A DNA stretch of 64,000 bases. It comes from Alcanivorax sp. S6407 (lineage in GTDB: Bacteria; Pseudomonadota; Gammaproteobacteria; Pseudomonadales; Alcanivoracaceae). A program made the translations under genes and the position numbers. Under the pieces are notes generated by a model. It saw only the letters and a list, made by a program, of their open reading frames with translations. It did no database searches and was not told the DNA's origin. This document shows, piece by piece, positions 8,173-15,150 of the stretch. Each line of letters starts with the position of its first letter. The first letter of the stretch is position 1. The stretch lies in the NCBI RefSeq assembly GCF_023016115.1, contig NZ_JALKBH010000002.1:62001-126000 (forward strand). The letters are read 5' to 3'.

Positions 8173-9392
8173 CAAGCGGCCCCGAACATGACCACCAGCT
8201 GGAACAGGCCAGCCATGGCGCCCAGGAAACCACCGACTACAATCAGGATCCACTCATCTTCCTGGAAGGCAGGACGCAACAGATCCTGGAACTCTTCCGA
8301 GCTCAGTGCCTGCATCCGGTCGGACATGATCTTCTCGACGAGAGCGCCGCGTTCGCGGTTGAAACCCTGATCCTCGAAAGGCTCCACCGCCAGATCCACG
8401 GCTTTCTCTTCCACCGCTTTCTTGAGGTCCGCATAGCCTTCCGGGCCAACCGTCAGCTGGGCAGCCGTGCGCACCACTCCGCCATTGAGCAACGGCTTGA
8501 GATGACGCTTGATCAACGCCTTGGTGCGATCACCACGAGGCCCGTTGACCACCTGATACATGATATTGCGCAGGGTGATCACTTCCTCGGTGGAAAGGCG
8601 TGCAAAGGTTTCGGCCACATCCTTCTGACGTTTGAGGAACAGTCCCTGAACCCGGAACGGCCCCACTTTCACCGGGTTGAGGGGACGGAAGATCAGATTC
8701 AGGGCCAGCCAGTTGGTAGCGACCCCGACAATGAAGCCAAAGAACGGCAACACCCAGTTTTCCGGCATCAGGATAAACACCGGCACCTGGATCAGACCGA
8801 ACAGGAAACCGAAGTACAGCCCGGAATTGGTCACGAAGCGGAACTCCGGATCCCCTACTTCACGGAACATCTGCACCATCAGCTGTTTGTCTTCCGCCAT
8901 CTGCGTGGTGACCATGTGTTTCATGTCCACCAGGCTATCCAGGTTGCGGCTGATGTCATCTACCACGCTGTCCATCACGGACGGAATGGCACGACGGGCA
9001 CGACTATAGACACGCTTGCGAACCAGCAGCGGGAGATTCTCCCACAGCACCGCATTGCGCTCAGTCATGACTTCATCGGTGTACTCTTCAATGCGGCCCT
9101 GGATAGTCCGGGTCAGGTGCGCGGCGATCTTCTCCGGCTCCATCTCACGAAAAAATTCATCCAGACTACCGAGTTTGGAAAGAGCCTTGTCGACAACAAT
9201 CCCTGCCATCTTCTCGACTTTCGACGGGATAATCCCCTGCCAGCCAAAAAACGGTCTGATCCCCAGAAACTCAAGGGGATAGAAAGTCATCTGAACCGCC
9301 ATCCAGTTGGTGGTCCAGCCGACGGCACCGGCAATAAAAGGAATACTGACGTACTTCCAGAAGTCCGGGTACGCTAGCAATGATTCCAGCAT
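8172..9392 (-). CDS. DUF445 family membrane protein
   Basis: 406-residue protein of the DUF445 family. It begins with a membrane segment containing GAVGWTTNWMAVQMTFYP, repeated in related form in the middle as GVATNWLALNLIFRPLNPVK, the internal duplication typical of the family. It ends in a C-terminal helix (LIVVGGFLGAMAGLFQLVVM). Between these lie long helical regions without obvious catalytic motifs. The family has no settled biochemical function. First gene of a two-gene operon with the small membrane protein at 7846. The gap 9393-9624 upstream is the promoter region for this gene and the divergent SCP2 gene; TTGTCT (9491) and TATAGG (9515), 18 apart, are a weak plus-strand candidate. Confidence 0.87.
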   Translation of the reverse strand: MLESLLAYPDFWKYVSIPFIAGAVGWTTNWMAVQMTFYPLEFLGIRPFFGWQGIIPSKVEKMAGIVVDKALSKLGSLDEFFREMEPEKIAAHLTRTIQGRIEEYTDEVMTERNAVLWENLPLLVRKRVYSRARRAIPSVMDSVVDDISRNLDSLVDMKHMVTTQMAEDKQLMVQMFREVGDPEFRFVTNSGLYFGFLFGLIQVPVFILMPENWVLPFFGFIVGVATNWLALNLIFRPLNPVKVGPFRVQGLFLKRQKDVAETFARLSTEEVITLRNIMYQVVNGPRGDRTKALIKRHLKPLLNGGVVRTAAQLTVGPEGYADLKKAVEEKAVDLAVEPFEDQGFNRERGALVEKIMSDRMQALSSEEFQDLLRPAFQEDEWILIVVGGFLGAMAGLFQLVVMFGAA

Positions 9393-9624
9393 TTATAAAC
9401 TACTCCCCTCCAAGGGCTGCCGCAGAGTAACAGTGGCGACAGAATGTAAACAGATTGCGTGTTCACCCATCCCGGTCAAATAAGCCAATGTTGTCTTGTT
9501 ATGAAAATGCATAGTATAGGGAGCCGGGTTTCCAAATATAAGCAAGATAACGTAATTTTTGGCAACATTAAGAAGACCGAACTAAACAAAGCGGTCTCAT
9601 TTAGAACAGGAACCGTCAGTACCC

Positions 9625-10374
9625 ATGCCCCAAACCGGTAGCTTTCCACAATTGATTGTGCTTGGTGGACTGGAAAGTGCACTCAATCAGGCGCTTACCG
9701 CTACGCCCTCGGGACAGCAGCATCTCGCCGACCTGCATGGCACCGTAGTGCGCATTCGCGCTGAACGTCCCATGTGGGTGCTGTATGTGCTGATCTACGA
9801 GGATGGCATCGAACTGTTGCCGGAATACGAAGGCAATGTGGACGTGCGTATTCGTGGTCCTCTGGGTGGCATGCTGCACTGGCTGTTTTCCAATACCCCA
9901 CTGGAAGACCAGGAAGAACTGCGCGTCTCCGGTCACGAAGAAGAGATCCGCCAGCTCACCGCCCTGATCGAGCAATTCAGCCTCTGGCCCCTGATACGCA
10001 ACTGGCTGGATGACCATGTCCGCCTCAAGGAACTGCTGGCAGTTCTGCGCCGTGAAGACCCGGTGTGGCTGGAAAAGCTGGCCACCCTGCCAGAACAGAT
10101 GGGCCAGCTGGCTGAACAGGTGGCCCATCAGCAATTACTGCAGGAAGACATTCTGGAAGAGCTTCAGCAGATGCGCGGCGAACTGCGCCGCAACCGCAAG
10201 ATGGATCTGTTCTTCACCCTCACCGGCACCCTGCTGGTGCTGCTTTCGGTACTCAAGGCTGCCGATCTGTGGGGCGTCACCTGGCACGCTCTGCAGGAAG
10301 ATGTGCTGTCCCTAGCCATGCTCAGCCTGGGTATTGCCTGCCTGGTCGCCCGGCTGCTACCGGCCAGAAATTAA
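9625..10374 (+). CDS. UbiJ-like SCP2 domain protein with C-terminal membrane anchor
   Basis: 249 residues in three parts. Residues 8-115 resemble the SCP2 (sterol carrier) domain of UbiJ: LGGLESALNQAL, then a beta-rich stretch VLYVLIYEDGIELLPEYEGN, then GHEEEIRQLTALIEQF. A predicted coiled coil (about 145-190) follows, then two hydrophobic segments (about 196-213 and 222-244) just before the end. UbiJ is a soluble accessory of the ubiquinone biosynthesis complex that binds lipid intermediates; the membrane tail here is not part of classical UbiJ, and no ubiE/ubiB genes are adjacent. Lipid binding at the inner membrane is an inference. It is divergent from the DUF445 operon. Confidence 0.7.
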   Translation: MPQTGSFPQLIVLGGLESALNQALTATPSGQQHLADLHGTVVRIRAERPMWVLYVLIYEDGIELLPEYEGNVDVRIRGPLGGMLHWLFSNTPLEDQEELRVSGHEEEIRQLTALIEQFSLWPLIRNWLDDHVRLKELLAVLRREDPVWLEKLATLPEQMGQLAEQVAHQQLLQEDILEELQQMRGELRRNRKMDLFFTLTGTLLVLLSVLKAADLWGVTWHALQEDVLSLAMLSLGIACLVARLLPARN

Positions 10375-10461
10375 ATTCATCGCGCAAGCGTGGGAAAACT
10401 GGCAGGTCTGACGTCCGAAGTCGGACGTGAAAGGCAGACAACCAGGGAATGCTATCCCCAA

Positions 10462-10538
10462 TGTGGGAGCTCTCTGTGCTCGTCAGGGTATGCTTGCAAG
10501 CGAATAGCCTCCCCTTCGCCTGCAAGCACACTCCCACA
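10462..10538. repeat. REPIN-like inverted REP pair with a 20-base extension in the left arm
   Basis: GTGGGAGC ... TGCTTGCAAGCGAATAGCC faces TTCGCCTGCAAGCACACTCCCAC. The left arm is split by TCTCTGTGCTCGTCAGGGTA (10471-10490); the same 20-mer interrupts a REP at 30991-31012 in the other orientation. CATAGCT-type heptamers follow near 10592-10612. The rest of the gap to 10653 shows nothing else. Confidence 0.8.
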
Positions 10539-10653
10539 AAAATATCCGCCCCCCCCAACTCAGCAGCCCCGCTTTGGCTTTTGACTTTACTCATAGCTCA
10601 TAGCTCGAAGCTGCTTTTTCCCTTTCAACGTTCAACTCGCTCCTGCTGGCGCC

Positions 10654-10977
10654 CTAGTCTTTCTTGCGCGGACCACCGAAAATCTGCCCCAGACGCTCAC
10701 TGACCAATTCGGCTCCAGAACGGGCCAGACTGCGGCTGGCACCTTCCAGGACCTCACGGGAAGGCAGGTTGCGCACCCCATCCACCAGACCGCGTCGCAC
10801 GCCCTCTTCCACCCGTTCGGAAATGACCTGTGCGGCAGACTCCACCTGCTCATCCAGCTCACGCTGCAGGGTATTGCGCAGACGTGGCTGAAAATAGAAA
10901 TGCCCCCAGATGCCCACCACCAACAGGGTAAACAGGGAACTCAGAACCGCACTGGCTACAATCGCGATGATACTCAT
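10654..10977 (-). CDS. Small single-pass membrane protein, paralogous to the one at 7846
   Basis: 107 residues starting MSIIAIVASAVLSSLFTLLVVGIWGHF, one N-terminal membrane helix, then PRLRNTLQRELDEQ and a long charged helix with a GPRKKD tail. It matches the 7846-8172 product over most of its length, so the two are paralogs placed on either side of the DUF445/SCP2 pair. The start is ATG 10977 with GAGGGG upstream; the frame extends to 11079 but that part looks like leader DNA. Divergent from the GGDEF-like gene. Function unknown. Confidence 0.75.
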   Translation of the reverse strand: MSIIAIVASAVLSSLFTLLVVGIWGHFYFQPRLRNTLQRELDEQVESAAQVISERVEEGVRRGLVDGVRNLPSREVLEGASRSLARSGAELVSERLGQIFGGPRKKD

Positions 10978-11175
10978 GACACCCCTCTGAAAACCGGTAT
11001 TCGTCACTGACAGTCCACCCACAGCATGTGGCTGTCCAGCGTTACAAACTCCAGCATTGTTGTTAAATAAAGTATGCACCGACTGTCAGTGCACAGGGAA
11101 ACGAATAGGATAGTTGATGGCAGGATGCCATATAATCGAAGGAACAGTATCTTACCTGTCTGGATCTATGTGCCA

Positions 11176-11895
11176 ATGACTTCCGAGCCCCTTCAAAACC
11201 GCATAGAAAGTCACAACCAGCTTGCCATTCAGCAAGCCCTGTCGCTATGCCACCGCCATCAGCACCCTGTCAGCCTGCTGGCTCTGGACGTGGCCGAACT
11301 GGACAAGCTGCGTGCCGACATTGGAGAGGCGCGCATGGAAACGCTGGTCAGCCTGCTTGCCGAGCACTTGCAGCAGTACAAGCGCTGTGAAGATCTGCTG
11401 ATAACCAATGCTGACAATCACGTCATGTTGGTAGTCCTACCCGCCACCGATGTCCGCGGCGGCCACCAACTGGCCAAACGCCTGTTGTCGCGCTTTGCCA
11501 GCGAAGAGTTTCAGTTGGATGAGTTCCAGGTGGAGGTATCACTGCGTATCGCCCTGCATGGCTGCGAACAACTGGAAAGCGCCGATCCATACCCCCTGAT
11601 CGACGCGACCCTGGCCATATTGGAGAGTGTGGGGAGTTTGGGGAGTGTGGAAAGTGGCGATGATGCCCAGCTGCTGCTCTCCGATCAGGCACGGGAAGCG
11701 CTCAACGTCCCCCTGGAACCGACGGAGACATTGACGGCCAACCTGTTATCCCAGGCTCGCCGCAAAGGTGATAACGAATTGCTGGATGCCCTCAAGCCTG
11801 CCCTGTCAGAGCTGCCGGAAAGCGAACGAATGAAGCTGGTGGACCACCTGCTGGATCTTTCTACTGGCATTGGCTCAGGGCTTTCGGGCCACTAA
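11176..11895 (+). CDS. Degenerate GGDEF-like domain protein
   Basis: 239 residues. Residues 12-120 have the fold pattern of a diguanylate cyclase domain ([30 protein letters not shown], then [13 protein letters not shown]), but the GGDEF signature is replaced by ADNHV at 79-83 followed by MLVVLP. The catalytic glycines and acidic pair are missing, so cyclase activity is very unlikely; a binding or structural role is possible. The C-terminal third is helical with no recognised domain. The start is uncertain: the frame is open from 11074, and a TATAAT at 11131-11136 suggests transcription begins just before ATG 11176. The 3' end overlaps the convergent cmoB by 21 bases. Confidence 0.65.
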   Translation: MTSEPLQNRIESHNQLAIQQALSLCHRHQHPVSLLALDVAELDKLRADIGEARMETLVSLLAEHLQQYKRCEDLLITNADNHVMLVVLPATDVRGGHQLAKRLLSRFASEEFQLDEFQVEVSLRIALHGCEQLESADPYPLIDATLAILESVGSLGSVESGDDAQLLLSDQAREALNVPLEPTETLTANLLSQARRKGDNELLDALKPALSELPESERMKLVDHLLDLSTGIGSGLSGH

Positions 11896-12846
11896 CACCG
11901 CCCGCCGGGGCGCGGGATAGCCCTCCCGGGTCCTGGCAGGATCATTCGGATCAAGGAAATCCGGCAGCGACTGAAAACGCATCCAGTCAGTAGCGTGTTG
12001 CTCTTCTATCGTGGTGGTGGACTCATCCACACAGCGAATATCCACAAAGCCACAACGCTGCAGCCAGAGTTCCAGCATGGCCTCCGAAGGCAGAAAGAAC
12101 ACATTACGCATGGCCGCATAACGGTCTTCCGGCATCAGCACCGTCTGAGCATCGCCTTCGACCACCAGGGTCTCCAGCACCAGCTCGCCGCCGCTCGCCA
12201 AAGCCCCTTTCAATTCCAGAATATGGTCCAGTGGTGATCGCCGGTGGTACAGCACCCCCATGGACAACACCGTATCGAAGTTCTGCTGATCCGCCGGCAT
12301 TTCTTCCATGCGCACCGGCAGGAACCACACGGGCACCTCGGGAGCGAAACGCTTCACCGCCAGATACTGCACCAGAAACAGGATCGTCGGATCAATCCCC
12401 ACCACCTGTTTCGCCCCTTCGGCCGCCATGCGCCAGCAGTGGTAACCACTGCCACAGCCCACATCCAGTACCCGGCGGCCGTCCAGCGGCGACAGGTGCG
12501 GCGCCACTCGCTGCCACTTCCAGTCAGAGCGCCACTCGGTTTCCACCGGCACCCCAAAGAAATCAAACGGCCCCTTGCGCCAGGGAATCAGCCCTTCCAG
12601 CGCCGCCTTCACCGCTCCCTTGTCATGCTCTCCTGACTGACCAATGCGCAGGGCATCCACTCCCAGATCACAGTCCGCCGGGCCAGCCGGCAGCGCCTCC
12701 AATGCTGCCATCCAGCGCGGCAAATCACCGTGGGGACGCTCCAGCAGCCGCTCCCGGGTCAGCCCGATCAATTGCTCCAGGGGCGCCTCGGCAAAGGTGT
12801 CGGCCAGGGCAGCACCGCTGTCCTGCAGATAGGTTTCCAGATTCAT
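11875..12846 (-). CDS. cmoB: tRNA U34 carboxymethyltransferase CmoB
   Basis: 323 residues, the same length as the E. coli enzyme. CmoB transfers the carboxymethyl group of carboxy-S-adenosylmethionine to 5-hydroxyuridine at tRNA position 34, giving cmo5U. Seen: the SAM-like binding motif [15 protein letters not shown], the family-typical [20 protein letters not shown] ahead of it, and [15 protein letters not shown]. The start MNLETYLQ at 12846 gives the standard N-terminus; the open frame beyond it overlaps cmoA. Second gene of the cmoA-cmoB operon (40-base gap). Confidence 0.95.
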   Translation of the reverse strand: MNLETYLQDSGAALADTFAEAPLEQLIGLTRERLLERPHGDLPRWMAALEALPAGPADCDLGVDALRIGQSGEHDKGAVKAALEGLIPWRKGPFDFFGVPVETEWRSDWKWQRVAPHLSPLDGRRVLDVGCGSGYHCWRMAAEGAKQVVGIDPTILFLVQYLAVKRFAPEVPVWFLPVRMEEMPADQQNFDTVLSMGVLYHRRSPLDHILELKGALASGGELVLETLVVEGDAQTVLMPEDRYAAMRNVFFLPSEAMLELWLQRCGFVDIRCVDESTTTIEEQHATDWMRFQSLPDFLDPNDPARTREGYPAPRRAVLVARKP

Positions 12847-12886
12847 TGGCCTGATCTTTTTGAATAGTGTCGGCAGGTCACGCCAA

Positions 12887-13618
12887 TCAGCGCACCGCCA
12901 GCAATGACATGAAATTGAAGCAGCGGAACCACACATGGATATGGCGATAACCGGCCCGGCGCAGGCGCGCCTCATGGTCCAGAAGCGTCTCGGGAATCAG
13001 TACGTTTTCCAATGCAGTGCGCTTCTGGCTGATCTCCAGATCCGAGTAGCCATTGTTGCGTTTAAAGGCATGGTGCAGCTCGGTCTGCAGGGTATTCTCC
13101 GCTTCATCCTCAAAGCGGATCTTCTCGGACAACACCAGAATGCCGCCGGGCACCGTGGCCGCCGCGAGACGTTCGACAAAGGCATCACGGCGCTCAGGAG
13201 CGATAAACTGCAGAGTAAAATTCAGCACCGCCATGGAGCAAGGTTCAAACGCCATCTCTGCCACATCCCCTTCCACCAGCGACACCCGTTCGCTGAGGCC
13301 GGCATGTTCCAGCAAGCACGCCGCCTGATCAATCATGGCCGGAGAATTATCCACCGCAATCACCGGGTTGCCCTGGTCACCGGTCAACGCCGCCATGGCC
13401 GTGGCCGCCGCCCCAAGGGAACAGCCCAGATCATAAAGACAGGTATCCGGCTGGGCATAGCGGGCCGCCAGCACCCCGATCATATCGATGATGGAAGGGT
13501 AGCCGGGCACTGACCGACGGATCATGTCCGGAAAGACCCGCACCACCGTCTCATCAAACGAAAAGCGTTCCACCTGCTGGTGCGCAGTGGCGTAGATGTT
13601 GTCCTGCTGATCCGACAT
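12887..13618 (-). CDS. cmoA: Carboxy-S-adenosyl-L-methionine synthase CmoA
   Basis: 243 residues, matching the family (about 247). CmoA makes carboxy-SAM from SAM and prephenate, the donor used by CmoB. The Rossmann methyltransferase motif reads [42 protein letters not shown] and the C-terminal WFRCFNFMS are characteristic of the family. Start ATG 13618 gives [10 protein letters not shown]; the open frame further upstream lies inside a repeat element and is not coding. Leads the cmoAB operon. Confidence 0.95.
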   Translation of the reverse strand: MSDQQDNIYATAHQQVERFSFDETVVRVFPDMIRRSVPGYPSIIDMIGVLAARYAQPDTCLYDLGCSLGAAATAMAALTGDQGNPVIAVDNSPAMIDQAACLLEHAGLSERVSLVEGDVAEMAFEPCSMAVLNFTLQFIAPERRDAFVERLAAATVPGGILVLSEKIRFEDEAENTLQTELHHAFKRNNGYSDLEISQKRTALENVLIPETLLDHEARLRRAGYRHIHVWFRCFNFMSLLAVR

Positions 13619-13659
13619 GAGGTTCCCGGTTAGCCGATTGCGGCCGTGATTATAGCGGT

Positions 13660-13935
13660 GGGAGGCGCGGGAGAGAAACGAGCGCAGCGAGGCAAGGGCG
13701 CGGAAGCGAGTTACGAGTTTAGAAGTGCGAAAGGCCACACCGCTCGGGCCAAAGGGTTTTGGGGTTCGAAACTCGCTTCTCGTAGCTCGCAACCCTCTTT
13801 TTCCTCGCCAGGGCTCGGATCGCCTGCAGGCAGGCTCCTACAGCTAACCGCCAGCAACAACGTCAGATCCGTGCTGTAGGAGTCCCGCTTGAGGGACGAA
13901 CCGAGCGTAGCGAGGCGACCGAAGGGAGGGTACCA
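13660..13935. repeat. Composite repeat element, copy D
   Basis: Contains GCGAGTTACGAGTTTAGAAG facing GAAACTCGCTTCTCGTAGCT, then a REP arm (GGCTCGGATCGCCTGCAGGC, CTCCTACAGC) and a second, different REP-like arm from 13873 (GTAGGAGTCCCGCTTGAGGG, GACGAACCGAGCGTAGCGAG). The latter type recurs at 34703 and 22274. Confidence 0.7.
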
Positions 13936-13995
13936 GATTGTGATCTTTTGATTTTCGAAACTCGTGACTCGGAACTCGTTCCTGCCCTTGAACGC

Positions 13996-14022
13996 AAAAC
14001 GCCCGGTCATAGCCGGGCGTTT
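13996..14022 (-). terminator. Terminator of the small exported protein gene
   Basis: Stem AAACGCCCGG (13997-14006), loop TCATAG, stem CCGGGCGTTT (14013-14022), 18 bases past the minus-strand stop at 14040. Confidence 0.9.
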
Positions 14023-14039
14023 CAGTTTGGGCTGGGCGC

Positions 14040-14486
14040 TTACTTCAGCGTCAGCAGCAGATTCGGGTTGAAGTCCTCGTCGGCGAGATCCTGCAAGTAG
14101 CTGTCCACGAACTCGCGGGTCTCGGCATCGCTCTCATCGGCGAGTGATTTCATTGCATCCGACAGGGTCAAAGACTTGCCATTCAGCTGCACATGAGAGG
14201 ATGACAGGCTCAGTCCCATATCGATCACGGCATACTCCAGGTTCTCTGCCTGACGGTTCAATACCATCCGGGAGAAGACAGTCTGTCCCTGGCCACATTG
14301 AAGCGAGAGCAACTCTTCACCACCGGAAACATCCAGCTCATCACGCTCGATAAAACCATCAACCAGCACCCCGAAAGCGCTGTCTTCCGTTGCCGCCAGG
14401 CACAACTGCCCTGCCACGGACTGATCCACTTGAGCCTGAGACATGGACGCACAAGCCAGTAACACTGCACCTGCAAGAATCCGCAT
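14040..14486 (-). CDS. Hypothetical exported protein
   Basis: 148 residues with a clear signal peptide (MRILAGAVLLACASMSQA, predicted cleavage before QVDQ). The mature part has two cysteines (LCLAATED and LSLQCGQG) that could form a disulfide, and an acidic C-terminal half. AGAGGGAAG upstream of ATG 14486 fixes the start; the open frame to 14516 is not needed. I do not recognise the family. It is monocistronic, with its own terminator. The 300-base gap upstream (14487-14814) contains a short palindrome AAAAGATTGATCTTTT at 14582 and no other feature I can support. Confidence 0.75.
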   Translation of the reverse strand: MRILAGAVLLACASMSQAQVDQSVAGQLCLAATEDSAFGVLVDGFIERDELDVSGGEELLSLQCGQGQTVFSRMVLNRQAENLEYAVIDMGLSLSSSHVQLNGKSLTLSDAMKSLADESDAETREFVDSYLQDLADEDFNPNLLLTLK

Positions 14487-14814
14487 GACGCTTCCCTCTG
14501 CTGTCTGGTTAGCCAAAATATCGGTTACGGGAGCCGATTATACGAACAAATAATTACTCAACGTAACCATTCTGATGCAAAAAGATTGATCTTTTATGAC
14601 ATAAGACAATGCGAAATTCGGGCCACATTCATATCTTTGCCATACCAGAAGCGTAGCTTCCCTAGGAAAAACGGGTACTTAAGGGAGAAAACACCCCTAC
14701 TGTCCCCAATTGAATGAAATCGGCACGCAACTTGCTGATTCGATGCGAGTAAACAGGTTTCTCAGAAATGATCACCCACCCGGCATGGATGCTGGATAAA
14801 AGGAAACGCTCACC

Positions 14815-15150
14815 ATGTCCGTTACCACCATGAACAGCCCATTTCTCAGCCACATGCCAGCAAAACGCACACGGCGGTTCAGCCCGTTGACCCTGCTGGC
14901 AGTCACCTTGACCCTGGTTGGCATGCTGATCGCCACACTGGATATTCGCTGGTCACTGCAACTGGTCAGTCTTGGTTGTGTCTATTCCGGTGCACTGCTG
15001 GCCAGTATGGGGCTCGCTGTACATCTATTGCGGGGCAGTCTTGCCTGGGCTGCGGATGGCGGGATGTTGCTGGGTCTGGCGGCATTGATCTTCAGTAGCC
15101 CTTTCCTGCCGGCTTCCGTGCAGGATTATCTCGAATATCTTATGCCCTGA
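14815..15150 (+). CDS. Small three-helix membrane protein, unknown
   Basis: 111 residues. After a basic N-terminus (KRTRRF) there are three hydrophobic stretches near 27-44, 48-70 and 80-98 (LTLLAVTLTLVGMLIA, LVSLGCVYSGALLASMGLAV, GGMLLGLAALIF). An AGGAAA box precedes ATG 14815. The 3' end overlaps the convergent sensor kinase gene by 11 bases. No family recognised. Confidence 0.7.
   Translation: MSVTTMNSPFLSHMPAKRTRRFSPLTLLAVTLTLVGMLIATLDIRWSLQLVSLGCVYSGALLASMGLAVHLLRGSLAWAADGGMLLGLAALIFSSPFLPASVQDYLEYLMP

Noticed and set aside
8106-9377. 423-codon open frame opposite the DUF445 gene
   Set aside because: Histidine/arginine-rich composition with no motif; mirror of a strongly biased coding sequence on the other strand.
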